Positions 17,706 through 26,748 are shown, counted from the stretch's first letter. The stretch is DNA of 64,000 bases from Geobacter sp. AOG2 (GCF_019972295.1 NZ_BLJA01000001.1:3857259-3921258), one strand, 5' to 3'. Notes: generated by a model from the sequence alone, not told the origin. Numbers and translations: made by a program.

Positions 17706-18031
17706 GGTAATGCTCCTTTCTCTGCTTCAAGGTTCCGCTTCAAAGAGTCCAGGGCCTGCACCCGGTGCCGCTGGAATTTATCCACCCAGCGGCCATAGGT
17801 CTCCTGGATCGGGGCCGGGTTCAGGAAGTGGAACTTCTCCCGCCCCTCCCACTTCACGGTGACGAGGTTCGCATCCTCCAGGATCGCCAGGTGTTTCATC
17901 ACCGCCTGCCTGCTCGTGCTCAGATGCTCGCACAACTCTCCGAGCGTCTGGCCGTTCCGCTCGCACAGGGCGTCCAGCAGTTTCCTGCGGCTCTGGTGCG
18001 CAAGCGCTTTGAAGAGGGTATCCGTGTCCAT
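17702..18031 (-). CDS. ArsR-family transcriptional regulator
   Basis: A 109-residue winged-helix repressor. The recognition region is LGELCEHLSTSRQAVMKHLA, followed by the wing LVTVKWEGREKFHFLNP. It lacks the CxC metal site of ArsR/SmtB sensors, in line with the subgroup paired with SRPBCC proteins. ATG 18031 is chosen since upstream codons cross the operator. The operator at 18043-18062 lies 12 bases upstream of the start, so autoregulation is likely. Confidence 0.88.
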   Translation of the reverse strand: MDTDTLFKALAHQSRRKLLDALCERNGQTLGELCEHLSTSRQAVMKHLAILEDANLVTVKWEGREKFHFLNPAPIQETYGRWVDKFQRHRVQALDSLKRNLEAEKGALP

Positions 18032-18042
18032 GACTTCATTAT

Positions 18043-18062
18043 ATGTAACCACATGGTTACAT
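18043..18062 (-). promoter_or_regulatory. Operator of the ArsR/SRPBCC operon
   Basis: Perfect inverted repeat ATGTAACC / GGTTACAT with a four-base spacer, directly upstream of the arsR-like gene. Confidence 0.75.
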
Positions 18063-18181
18063 GTCAAGAGCGGCGTGCCGCACGGCGGCAGGCGGGGTCT
18101 TGGGGAATGACGCGGCACGTGTCCGAGCCCCGGCCGATCCGTGGTTTTTTGTGCCGGGCCGGTTCGATGGGGCGCAGCGGG

Positions 18182-18382
18182 AATGGGTCATAATGATACA
18201 GTCGGCGGCCCCCGGAGGTGTTCCGTGGTTTTTTTGCGTGTGATAACGGCCGGTTCGGTGAAGACGGCTGAAATGGTCTTTTTATGGTAATTTTTTTAAC
18301 ATTTCCGGGATTGTGTTAAATATTTTAACATATTGATTTTGTTGTTGAAGTTTGCGGCTGTACGGGTAAGATGGGAAGGGGT
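18182..18382 (+). repeat. Terminator-GTTAA element, copy C
   Basis: Same layout as copy B: TGGGTCATAATGATACA, hairpin CCCCCGGAGG/TTCCG with T7, the TGATAACGGCCGGTTCGG block, a variant palindrome GGTAATTTTTTTAAC, GTTAAATATTTTAAC, then TTGATTTTGTTGTTGAAG. The tail is degenerate. A second, decayed terminator half precedes it at 18129-18170. It lies between divergent genes and points at the hemerythrin gene 130 bases away. Confidence 0.8.
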
Positions 18383-18511
18383 TACTAAACTGATTTTATA
18401 AAGAACAAAGGGATGCCGGGGATAGTAATCTGCTTGAGTTTCATGTCCCGTCCCCCGATTGGCCTCCGGACCCCGGATTCGGCGAGGCCGCCCGCATAAA
18501 CTGGAGGTGCC

Positions 18512-18973
18512 ATGGAAATGCCGGAGATCGACGCAAGCCGGGAGCAGCCGGAGGACGAAACGCAATTCATCGCTTGGAAGCACGAGTACAGCGTCGGCGT
18601 CAAAAAGCTCGACAAGCAGCACATGAAGATCATCAACATCCTCAACGACATCCACAACTACCGGAAGGAAAAGGCCGGCCCGCTCGATCTGGAAAACATC
18701 CTGAACGATCTGCTGTTGTACACCAGGACCCATTTCGCCGACGAGGAGGGGCTTCTCCGCCTTGTGGGCTATCCCAAGTTTACCGAGCACCAGGAAGTCC
18801 ATTACGGGATGGCGCAAAAGACGCAGGCCATCTGCGAGGCCGGTCTCGATGATCGCGACGACCTCTCCCTGGAGTTGCTGACCTTTTTGCGAAACTGGTG
18901 GGTGGACCATCTGGAGAACGAGGACCGGCGCTACGTGCCGTACCTGGCCCTGTTCATGGCGGACCGGGACTGA
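18512..18973 (+). CDS. Bacteriohemerythrin
   Basis: Diiron oxygen-binding protein, 153 residues. The ligand set is complete: H in KQHMKI (about 38), H and E in THFADEE, H and H in TEHQEVHY, and H and D in VDHLENED. An N-terminal extension of about 20 acidic residues precedes the fold. In anaerobes such proteins bind, deliver or sense O2. ATG 18512 has GGAGG upstream. It follows element C, and another hemerythrin domain occurs in the GGDEF protein at 59738-61561. Confidence 0.92.
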   Translation: MEMPEIDASREQPEDETQFIAWKHEYSVGVKKLDKQHMKIINILNDIHNYRKEKAGPLDLENILNDLLLYTRTHFADEEGLLRLVGYPKFTEHQEVHYGMAQKTQAICEAGLDDRDDLSLELLTFLRNWWVDHLENEDRRYVPYLALFMADRD

Positions 18974-19011
18974 CGCGGGGCAGGGTCCCGGAAAAAAACA
19001 ATTGACATGAT

Positions 19012-19308
19012 ATGGTAGTCATATGGCAACCTGTAATCATGCCTACCGTAAAAACGATACAACTCCCCGGCCCGATCCGGGTTGCCGTGGTCATCGAGCA
19101 GGGCAGGATCAAACCGGTCTGGTTCGAGCAGACCGACCGGCTGAGCCGCGAACGGATCTTCATCAAAGAGGTCTGCTCCCTGTGGGACCACATGGAGGGT
19201 GCGGCCAAGGTCATCAGCTTCGCCGTGTGGGACGGGGCCAACAAATACGTCCTGGCCCTCAATACGAAAGCGTTCACCTGGACCCTGGAGGTTGCGGAGA
19301 TCTGTTAG
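19012..19308 (+). CDS. Conserved hypothetical protein
   Basis: A protein of 98 residues, or 89 if ATG 19039 is used. The core KTIQLPGPIRVAVVIEQGRI followed by KPVWFEQTDR looks like a family seen in Geobacter-type genomes, with no known function. TTGACA at 19002 could be the -35 box. No ribosome site supports either start. Element D follows its stop within 6 bases and supplies a terminator. Confidence 0.55.
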   Translation: MVVIWQPVIMPTVKTIQLPGPIRVAVVIEQGRIKPVWFEQTDRLSRERIFIKEVCSLWDHMEGAAKVISFAVWDGANKYVLALNTKAFTWTLEVAEIC

Positions 19309-19313
19309 GGCGG

Positions 19314-19497
19314 GTGGGTCAAAACGATACAAAAAAGGCCTCCGGAGGCGATCCGGGGGCCTTTTTTCTTGCAATATCGGCAGGTTCGGGGAGGACGGGA
19401 AAATGTTAAAAAAATTAACATTTCCGGGACGGCGTTAATATTTTTAACACGTTGATTTTACAATTGAAATTTGCGATTTCAGGGAGTAGAAGGGGGG
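19314..19497 (+). repeat. Terminator-GTTAA element, copy D
   Basis: The cleanest copy. Hairpin GGCCTCCGGA / TCCGGGGGCC with T6 at 19336-19368; palindrome GTTAAAAAAATTAAC at 19405-19419; GTTAATATTTTTAAC at 19434-19448; then TTGATTTTACAATTGAAA and GGAGTAGAAGG. It terminates the upstream hypothetical gene and points at the phosphoesterase 233 bases downstream. Confidence 0.9.
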
Positions 19498-19550
19498 ATG
19501 GGATGGAGAAGGTTGGCGGGGCGTTTTTGGGGTAAGGCTTGCGGGCTGAG

Positions 19551-19580
19551 AATTAAGTATACGGTCCCCGGATTAATTCT
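19551..19580 (+). repeat. Short dispersed repeat (AATTAAGTATAC type), copy 2
   Basis: AATTAAGTATACGGTCCCC followed by GGATTAATTCT; relative of 4197-4222. Confidence 0.5.
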
Positions 19581-19729
19581 CTCGTCAAGGCAATCGTTGG
19601 ATTATGTCTCCGGCGTACCCCGGTGCCCGCAAAATATACCGGACAATCGTGAAAGAATATGGTAAATCCAATGGATTCGGTGCTCATTAATTGCACCATT
19701 CATCTGCCAAAGAACGAGAGGGAGCCCAC

Positions 19730-21667
19730 ATGGTAAAGGATGATCCGGCACACGACAGCATCGATTCAACCTTCAACAGCAGCGTGAATCGGCGGGAGTT
19801 CATCAAGGTTTCCGCCGGCGCGCTTGCATGCGCTTCCATCAGTCCGGTGCTGTTTGGCTGCGGTACGAGTGGCGGGTCTCAGGTTGCGGGGTACCCGATC
19901 AGTTCCACCGCCTACACGACGCTTCAGAAAACGATTGTGCCCGGTACGACCACCGGAGCGCTCGCACCCCCGTACCTGAACCAGATTTCGCTTTACGACC
20001 AGAATGGCTATGGCGAGTGGTCGTATGGAGCCCCTCTCCCCAGCGAGAAGCGCACCGACATCATGCCGCCGGCCTATCAGGCCCCGGCAATCAACAACCC
20101 GGCAAAGCTTTTGCGATTCTTCGCCATGACGGATGTCCACATCACGGACAAGGAATCGCCTTCCCAGTTGATCTACATGCAGCCGCTGGACAAATACGGC
20201 GTCGAAGCCGGCGTCACGTCGGTCTATTCGCCGACGATGATGTACACGACCCAGATGCTTGATGCCGTCATCCAGACGGTAAATGCCCTCCATAAACAGG
20301 ACCCGATCGATTTCGGCATCTCCCTCGGCGACAGTTGCAACAGTACCCAGTACAATGAGTTGCGGTGGTACATTGACGTCATCGACGGCAAGGTCATCGA
20401 CCCCAGCTCCGGCGCCCATGCCGGTACCGGCACCATTGACTACCAGAAGCCGTTCAAAGCAGCGGGGCTCGACCCGTCGATCCCCTGGTATCAGGCCAGG
20501 GGCAATCACGACAGTTTCTGGCTCGGCTCGGTCCCCCCCGATGTCCAAGACGGCAATGGCCGCAGCCTGCGCGGCTCCTGCGCGAGTGATGAAGTTCTCG
20601 CCATAGTCGACCTTCTCGCCAGCCCCAACAATATCTACAATACCTCGTGGCCCCAGTATTACATGGGGGTCATCGACGGTTCGACGCCAAACGGCAACAT
20701 CATCAAGTATGGCGCCGTCTCCGGCTTAAGCAGCCCCCCCAAGGTCGTTGCCGACCCGGACCGCCGATCGCTCGCTTCCGCCGAGTGGGTCAGGGAATTC
20801 TTCAATACGTCCACCCGCCCGGCGGGGCACGGTTTCAATCTGGTCCCGGCCGGCCAGGAGGCCGGTTTCGCCTGCTACAGCTTCGTCCCGAAATCCGACA
20901 TCCCGATCAAGGTCATTGTCCTGGACAATACCCAGCGGGAGGACGACGGTTCGATAAGCATCCACGGGCACGGCTTCCTCGACCAGGCGCGCTGGGACTG
21001 GCTCAAGGCCGAGCTTGCCGCTGGAGATGCCACCGCCACCGACGCCGGCCAGTTGATGATCATTGCAGCCCATATACCCATCAGCGTCCAGAAAGCAGGC
21101 ACCTGGATGGAGTGGTTCGACAATACGGCCGCTCCCGCTTCTCCCGCCAGCCCGTCCCCAATGGCCAACGCCGTGACGCTGGCGGACTTGCTCGCGGAAC
21201 TCCATAGCCACCCGAACCTCCTGATGTGGATCGCCGGGCATCGCCATGTCAATGCCGTGAAAGCGTTTGCGTCACCCGACCCGAGCGCCCCCGAGAACGG
21301 ATTCTGGCAGGTCGAGACCTCATCGCTCCACGATTTCCCGCAGCAGTTCCGCACATTCGACATCAACCTCAACAGCGACTACTCCGTTTCGATCGTCACG
21401 ACCAACGTGGACCCGGCGGTCAAGGACGGAACGCCGGCCGCGAAGTCGCTGAAATATGCCGTCGCGGCGCAGCAGATAGTCAAGTCGGCGGGCATCTACC
21501 AAGCCGATGTGTCCACCAACTGCCTGGTGGACCCGGTCACCCAGGCTTCAACGGGCGTGGTCGATCCAAGCATCCGCCCGATGCCGACCGGTTCGTACAA
21601 TGCGGAACTGTTCAAGCAGCTTAGCCCGGCCATGACAGCCGCATTGCAGAAACAATTTCCCGCCTAG
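19730..21667 (+). CDS. Tat-exported metallophosphoesterase
   Basis: A 645-residue calcineurin-like phosphoesterase, probably secreted folded. The Tat motif NRREFIK is at about residues 20-26, followed by a hydrophobic stretch and FGCG, a possible lipidation site. Metal-binding motifs are all present: AMTDVH, GDSC, ARGNHDS, AAHIP and AGHRH. The match resembles the PPA1498-type family of long Tat phosphoesterases. Substrate unknown. ATG 19730 has GAGGGAGC upstream; the frame from 19691 adds 13 residues before the Tat region. The next gene is also a phosphatase-like lipoprotein, separated by a long palindrome. Confidence 0.88.
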   Translation: MVKDDPAHDSIDSTFNSSVNRREFIKVSAGALACASISPVLFGCGTSGGSQVAGYPISSTAYTTLQKTIVPGTTTGALAPPYLNQISLYDQNGYGEWSYGAPLPSEKRTDIMPPAYQAPAINNPAKLLRFFAMTDVHITDKESPSQLIYMQPLDKYGVEAGVTSVYSPTMMYTTQMLDAVIQTVNALHKQDPIDFGISLGDSCNSTQYNELRWYIDVIDGKVIDPSSGAHAGTGTIDYQKPFKAAGLDPSIPWYQARGNHDSFWLGSVPPDVQDGNGRSLRGSCASDEVLAIVDLLASPNNIYNTSWPQYYMGVIDGSTPNGNIIKYGAVSGLSSPPKVVADPDRRSLASAEWVREFFNTSTRPAGHGFNLVPAGQEAGFACYSFVPKSDIPIKVIVLDNTQREDDGSISIHGHGFLDQARWDWLKAELAAGDATATDAGQLMIIAAHIPISVQKAGTWMEWFDNTAAPASPASPSPMANAVTLADLLAELHSHPNLLMWIAGHRHVNAVKAFASPDPSAPENGFWQVETSSLHDFPQQFRTFDINLNSDYSVSIVTTNVDPAVKDGTPAAKSLKYAVAAQQIVKSAGIYQADVSTNCLVDPVTQASTGVVDPSIRPMPTGSYNAELFKQLSPAMTAALQKQFPA

Positions 21668-21673
21668 TGGACT

Positions 21674-21782
21674 GTCCGGTTAATCCGTTGTCGTAATTCC
21701 GGCTCTTTTGCCTGCCGCCTGCGTCGCCGCGCCTTGGCATCAGGCAGAATAGCCGGGAATTATTTCCGACAACTGACCGGAC
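21674..21782 (+). repeat. Long imperfect inverted repeat
   Basis: GTCCGGT...GTTGTCG...AATTCCGGCT on the left and AGCCGGGAATT...CCGACAAC...ACCGGAC on the right, with a GC-rich centre near 21727. It lies between two phosphatase-like genes. It has no T tract and is more like a REP-type hairpin than a terminator. Confidence 0.75.
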
Positions 21783-21865
21783 GGCACACGAGGAGACGTT
21801 TATTCCACCTTGGGGAAAATGATTTATTCGCTTCGGCACTGCGGCAATCCGCTATGGAGGGGAGT

Positions 21866-23338
21866 ATGAAGCTATCGTTGGGCAGAGCTGCGAAAAACCT
21901 GGTATTGTCTATTGCGGCGTTATGCGCCGGATGCGGTTCCTCCCCGCCGGCGTCGAATCCGTCCCCGTTACTCGCAAGCGACGTCAACCTGGTATTCGTC
22001 GTCAGCGAAGATCTGGATCATTCCGGGCAGGGCGATGTCAACCCGGTCACCGCAACCCTGACCAATCAAGGATTGCAGCGGTCGCTGGCCATGGGTGCCT
22101 TTTTGCGGAACTCGGTTTTGGGAGGAAACAACGTCACGGCGATTTATGCTCTCGAACCGACGACTCACCTGCAAACCGCAAACCATTACCCGGACCTGAA
22201 TGCGCTCATGTCCGTGCAACAGTTCGCGCTTCTTAACCAAATCACGCTGTCGAGCGACCTTGCGGGCGGTTCTCCGTATACCGGCCAGAACTACCCGATT
22301 AACGTCTCGTACGCTTCCGGCGCCGTGCCGGACGGCGTTGCGGTACCGGCCCAGTTTTACCCGACGTGCCAGGGTCTTGATTATAACGATACCAACGGAA
22401 ACAACGAGGCGCTGGTCAACGGCATCATCGGCGCGGGGACCCCTGGATTCTACGTTTTTGCCGCGCCCTGGAAGACCGTCAGCAGCTTGCTTGCGAAGCT
22501 GAATACGGATCACAACTATAATTTGTCCGTTCCGGCCGGCTATGTAAGCCCAAACCATGTTTATGCGCTTTCAATCGCGCCCGCTACGGGAACGCCGCGC
22601 CTTGCCACCTACGACAGCCGGATTATGCCGTCACCCGCGTACCCGAAATTGGAGCCGTCGGCGTTCGTGAGCGCGGCATGCTCAACACCGTCGCCGGCCG
22701 CCATAACCATAACGGGCGGCGTTGGCGGGGCCGTGGTCCCGGCGAATATCAACAAGAATGAGACGATCTATCTTGTGCGGCACGCCGAAGCGCATCCTCA
22801 CGGGTATTGGTCCGACAACAATTATGTGGGCGCCGGCCAATGGCGGGCCTTGGATCTCCCGTCTGCGCTACTTGGCAAGATCGCTCCCGATCAGGTGTGG
22901 TCGGTGGACCCCGCCCAGTCGAGTGTCGGCACGGTGAGCGCCACGGGCCTGTCCCAGTGGTCGAGCGTCGCGCCCGCCCTGACGGTGCAGCCGTATGCGA
23001 TCGCGAACGGCCTCCCGTTCAATCTGGTATCGTCTATCGATACCGGTTTATCGTCGGCGCCGGCGAACATCAGTGATTATTTTTTCACGGGCGGCACGTT
23101 CTCCAACCACAAGCTGCTCGTCGGATGGATGTACACGCAGAACCCATTGATAGTTAATGCGCTGCTCTCAAGTTATTTTCCGAACGGCGGCGCACCGACC
23201 GCTCCGGGGTGGTCTCCTTTTGACTACGACTCCCTGTGGGTTATCACGATAGATGCTGCCGGAAACCTGACGGCAGATTTTTCGCAATGCGAAGGTATCA
23301 GTTCTTCCGCTTTGCCGGAGATGCCGCCGGCGTTCTGA
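21866..23338 (+). CDS. Lipoprotein with histidine-phosphatase-like motif
   Basis: A 490-residue protein with a lipoprotein signal (IAALCAGC, Cys near 22). The motif IYLVRHAEAH (about 300-309) matches the RHG catalytic signature of the histidine phosphatase superfamily. An earlier block (VFVVSEDLDHSGQG) may be a degenerate first copy of the same fold, so the protein could be a tandem with one active domain. ATG 21866 follows GGAGGGGAG. It is probably co-transcribed with the upstream phosphoesterase. Substrate unknown. Confidence 0.7.
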   Translation: MKLSLGRAAKNLVLSIAALCAGCGSSPPASNPSPLLASDVNLVFVVSEDLDHSGQGDVNPVTATLTNQGLQRSLAMGAFLRNSVLGGNNVTAIYALEPTTHLQTANHYPDLNALMSVQQFALLNQITLSSDLAGGSPYTGQNYPINVSYASGAVPDGVAVPAQFYPTCQGLDYNDTNGNNEALVNGIIGAGTPGFYVFAAPWKTVSSLLAKLNTDHNYNLSVPAGYVSPNHVYALSIAPATGTPRLATYDSRIMPSPAYPKLEPSAFVSAACSTPSPAAITITGGVGGAVVPANINKNETIYLVRHAEAHPHGYWSDNNYVGAGQWRALDLPSALLGKIAPDQVWSVDPAQSSVGTVSATGLSQWSSVAPALTVQPYAIANGLPFNLVSSIDTGLSSAPANISDYFFTGGTFSNHKLLVGWMYTQNPLIVNALLSSYFPNGGAPTAPGWSPFDYDSLWVITIDAAGNLTADFSQCEGISSSALPEMPPAF

Positions 23339-23503
23339 CGTTCTCCGCAACAAGGCTCGCGCCTGGCACGGGATTGCGCTTCTTTGGCGGAAGCCCCTGC
23401 GCCCCGGTTGCGGAATGAAAGCGGAAACGACTGAACGGAGATCCCGACGGATATCCCCACTCGAAGCACATGAGCAGTACGGGCCCGGCGCCCTGGAGGT
23501 TGC

Positions 23504-23971
23504 ATGAAGCGTGCAGGCCGCGCACTTGTCGTTGTCGTGTCGTTTTTGGCCATGGGTGGCATTGCCCGCGCCGGGGACGCTCTTTCCCATGACGCCACCG
23601 TCGCTTTGATCGCCCGGACCATGGCGGCTAATACCTCCGTCGCCCGGCAGGAACGCTATGCCTCCATAAAAATCGACGCATGCGTGATGGACTACCGGGT
23701 CCTGGGGACGTTCCCGGTCGGCACCCCGTACGACATACGGTTCAGCGGGATCGACTTCGCGAGCCTGAATCCCCGCCTGTCGGAAACCGGCCACGATTAC
23801 ACCGCGTTCGTCATATTGAACTTCACCGCACCGGCCATATACCGGATCAACGGGACCGACACCCCCATCCATTCCGTCGTGATCAATACCTTCGACGATG
23901 CAAGCGCAACCGTATTGTTCAAGGCCTTTGTGCACCTGGGGGAACTCTGCGGGGCGAAAAAACTTCCGTAG
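23504..23971 (+). CDS. Exported hypothetical protein
   Basis: A 155-residue protein with signal peptide ALVVVVSFLAMGGIARA, cleaved before GDALS. The mature part is beta-rich (IRFSGIDFASLNP, HDYTAFVILNF) with two cysteines (CVMDY and ELCGAK) that could form a disulfide. No family recognised. ATG 23504 has GGAGG. It may belong with the two preceding exported phosphatases. Confidence 0.6.
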   Translation: MKRAGRALVVVVSFLAMGGIARAGDALSHDATVALIARTMAANTSVARQERYASIKIDACVMDYRVLGTFPVGTPYDIRFSGIDFASLNPRLSETGHDYTAFVILNFTAPAIYRINGTDTPIHSVVINTFDDASATVLFKAFVHLGELCGAKKLP

Positions 23972-24214
23972 ACGGTCCCGGCCGTGCAGCGCCGAAAGCC
24001 GGGCCGGGCCTTCGGGAAGGCACCCCAATCGGACCAATAAGACTCAAATTCCCTAATTCCGTAATTGACAAACTATTTTTTGATGATAGGGTTTAAAAAA
24101 ACTAATCTCGCGGTGTCCAATCTCCCGCCCCTTGGGGCGATCCAAACTATCGACCAGGGTTACAGATACCCCGCTGGGTGCGGCGGGGTGATTCATTCAT
24201 TACAGGAGGCGAAC

Positions 24215-25219
24215 ATGAGTCTGTCGAAAATGTTGAAGGCGGCATCTTTTCTTGTCGCGGTGACCTCATTGGGGGCGTTGTCCGGGTGTGCCCATTACGA
24301 AGTGAACACCGGCCGGGGTAATGTTCCGGGCCGCTATATCCGCGCCGAGATGCAGGAAGCGGATCGGGCCGTGGAGGCCGCGCGGCAGGCCGGAAAGGAC
24401 AAGACCTGCCCCGCTGAATTCAAGGCTGCCGAGGATGCCAGGAACAAGGCCTATGATGTTTTCAGGGCATGTCACACCGAGGAGGGCGTGGCGCTGGCAA
24501 AAGAGGCAACGGCGAAAGCCAACGCCCTGTGTCCTCCCCAGGCGGTCAAGGAAATGCCCGCACCGGTTATCCCGGCTCCGGCTCCCGCCCCGGCCCCGGC
24601 GCCTCCTGCTCCTTCGAGCCGGTTGACCATAGCCCCCGATTCGGTGATGAAGGGCCAGCCGGCAACGCTCGCATGGACATCGAAGAACGCGGATAAATGC
24701 GCCATCCAGCCGGATGTGGGCCCGGTGGCCCCCGAGGGTTCCCAGGCGATAACGCCTCAGGACACGACCACCTATACCCTGACCTGCAACGGCGAGGGCG
24801 GTGCGGCTGAGAGCACGGCCCATGTTGCCGTGATCGTCCCCGCTCCCGTACCGGTCCCGGCCAAGCTGTGCAGCCCCACGGTCATCGATATCAAGTTCGA
24901 TACGGGCAAAGCAGACATCAAACCCCGGTATCATGAAGAACTGAAAAAACTGGCCGATTTCCTCAAGGAGTTCCCCGAGGCCAGGGGCGTTATCGAGGGC
25001 TATACCGACAACGTCGGCGGGCGGGAAATGAACATTAAGCTCTCCCAGCGCCGCGCCGACAGCGTTCGCACGTATCTCATCAAGCATTTCGGGATAGCTT
25101 CGGAGCGCATCGGCGCCAAGGGTTTCGGTCCCGACAGGCCGGTTGCGGACAACAAGACCGCCGCGGGCAAACAGCAAAACCGCCGCATCGAGTCCAATTT
25201 CACCTGCGCAGGCAAGTAA
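24215..25219 (+). CDS. OmpA-family lipoprotein
   Basis: Outer-membrane lipoprotein that anchors to peptidoglycan, 334 residues. Lipobox LSGC near residue 25; a helical Cys-containing domain (about 30-110); an Ala/Pro linker (PAPAPAPAPAPPAPSS); an Ig-like insert (about 130-210); then the OmpA domain from VIDIKFDTGKADI, with the diaminopimelate-binding EGYTDNVGGREMN and LSQRRADSVRTYL. ATG 24215 has GGAGGC. Intergenic 23972-24214 has GC-rich hairpins only. Confidence 0.88.
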   Translation: MSLSKMLKAASFLVAVTSLGALSGCAHYEVNTGRGNVPGRYIRAEMQEADRAVEAARQAGKDKTCPAEFKAAEDARNKAYDVFRACHTEEGVALAKEATAKANALCPPQAVKEMPAPVIPAPAPAPAPAPPAPSSRLTIAPDSVMKGQPATLAWTSKNADKCAIQPDVGPVAPEGSQAITPQDTTTYTLTCNGEGGAAESTAHVAVIVPAPVPVPAKLCSPTVIDIKFDTGKADIKPRYHEELKKLADFLKEFPEARGVIEGYTDNVGGREMNIKLSQRRADSVRTYLIKHFGIASERIGAKGFGPDRPVADNKTAAGKQQNRRIESNFTCAGK

Positions 25220-25269
25220 ATCGCGAGTCTGCGGCATGACTGATCCGCGGACGCTTTTGTGAATAATCG

Positions 25270-25325
25270 AGGGGCACCATACCTGGCGACGCATGCAGTC
25301 GGAAAATCAGGTATGGATGCCCCTT
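25270..25325 (+). terminator. Terminator hairpin with repeated sequence
   Basis: AGGGGCACCATACCTG and CAGGTATGGATGCCCCT form a long stem after the OmpA gene. Stem and loop resemble 38787-38841, so it is also a dispersed repeat. Confidence 0.7.
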
Positions 25326-25446
25326 TCATTATGTTCCCGTATCGGCCTTCACGAGATACGGGTAGTCCCCTGGCGGCATCCCCGCGGTTCGCGGTGGAAC
25401 CGGGGGGGGCACTTTCTCTTCCCGTGGCCGGATGAAGTGCGGCTCG

Positions 25447-25584
25447 CTAATATTTTGTGAAAAGCTGGATGACATTGACAGGGCAGTTCCTGTCGGCCTT
25501 TGTTTCGCAGTGCAGGTAAGAAATCCCTATCACCGCGGCGATCAGTGCTATGATCACATAAAGAGAAATCCGGGATAACGGCAT
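25447..25584 (-). CDS. Small membrane protein (45 residues)
   Basis: The protein begins MPLSRISLYVIIALIAAVIG, a signal-anchor helix, and has two cysteines in the short tail (YLHCET, NCPVN). ATG 25584 has GGAGG 8 bases upstream. No family recognised. A longer frame to 25635 lacks support. Confidence 0.45.
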   Translation of the reverse strand: MPLSRISLYVIIALIAAVIGISYLHCETKADRNCPVNVIQLFTKY

Positions 25585-25911
25585 GGTGTCCCTCCCACAA
25601 GATTCCCCGTGCGGACCCTGTTCGGCTCCGGGCAAACCGAACCGCCCGCCCGCTCCGTTGCGCTGTACTCTCCCCGGTCTACCCGCCGACCGTGGCTTAA
25701 CCGGCCATTCACACCATAGACATCTTAATTATACCACCATTTGTGCGGTTTGCCCGGACCGGCGAATCGTCGATCCGCTTTTTTATCCGCCATTATAAGA
25801 CGTTACAAATTGAATTATGCCAATATTTGCATTTTTCGTCCGTTCGGGCGATACTTGTACCAAAGCCCCTCTGTACGGGCTTTCCCTGTGATATGCCTCT
25901 CGGGAGCGAAG

Positions 25912-26748
25912 ATGATCCGGCTGATGACGTACATAGCCATTGCGGCCTCGTTCATCCTGGGTATCGGGTCCGGGGCGGCGTCCGCCGCCGCAAAGCCGGT
26001 TATCCCCGAGGGGTGCCGCGAGGTGGTCTATTCGACCAATCCCCAGTACCCCCCCTATGACTGGGGAATCCCCGGCGGGTTCGACGGGGCGAGCATCGAA
26101 CTGCTCAGGATGGCCATGCCGCCGGGACTGCCCCTGAGACCGGCGGTCTACCCCTGGAAGCGCGTCCTGTATCTGGCCAAACAGGGGGAGATAGACCTGG
26201 TGGTCAGCCTGCGGATCACCCCCGAACGGTCCCGCTACCTCGTGTTCGCCCCCCACCGGGCCTTCCCGAACCCCATCGTCGTCTTTGCGCGCAAGGACCG
26301 GAAGTTCCCTTATGCCTCCCGGCACGACCTGAAAGGGCTGCGGGGGGGCATCAGCGCGGGCGATACGTTCGGCGGCGGTTTCGACGAGTATTGGCGTGCA
26401 TCCCTGACCGTGGAGGAAGCCCCCACCATGCGTGAAAATTTCCAAAAACTGGACAGCGGGCGGATCGATTATTTCGTCACCAGCCGTTATGCCGGGGAGG
26501 CGTATCTGGCAAAGTTCCCGCCGGCGCATGTGATCGTCCCCCTGTCCCCGGCCATATCGTCGTTCGATATCCATTTCGGTTTCAGCAAGCGCTCCGCCTG
26601 CGCACCGCTTGCGGAGTACGTGAGCCGGCGGCTTGCGGAACTCGATGGCGCGGGAACGCCCGAAAGGCTCCTGCAAAAGTATTTGCAACGTTATCGCGGC
26701 TCGGCGCCGGATGTTCCCGGACATCCGGCCATGCCTGGAGGGAAGTGA
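25912..26748 (+). CDS. Periplasmic solute-binding protein (family 3 type)
   Basis: A 278-residue exported protein with signal peptide (IAASFILGIGSGAASAAA). The mature part has the type 2 periplasmic fold: VVYSTNPQYPPYDWG, then YPWKRVLYLAKQGEIDLVVS and the hinge region GGISAGDTFGGGFDEYW. It is not next to transporter genes; its stop overlaps the start of a hybrid kinase by one base. It therefore probably serves as ligand receptor for that kinase. ATG 25912 has GGGAGCGAAG upstream. Confidence 0.82.
   Translation: MIRLMTYIAIAASFILGIGSGAASAAAKPVIPEGCREVVYSTNPQYPPYDWGIPGGFDGASIELLRMAMPPGLPLRPAVYPWKRVLYLAKQGEIDLVVSLRITPERSRYLVFAPHRAFPNPIVVFARKDRKFPYASRHDLKGLRGGISAGDTFGGGFDEYWRASLTVEEAPTMRENFQKLDSGRIDYFVTSRYAGEAYLAKFPPAHVIVPLSPAISSFDIHFGFSKRSACAPLAEYVSRRLAELDGAGTPERLLQKYLQRYRGSAPDVPGHPAMPGGK

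Noticed and set aside
16717..17730. 337-residue frame that includes a cupin at its end
   Set aside because: The first two thirds lie in the wrong frame of the SRPBCC gene; the cupin has its own ATG and ribosome site at 17061.
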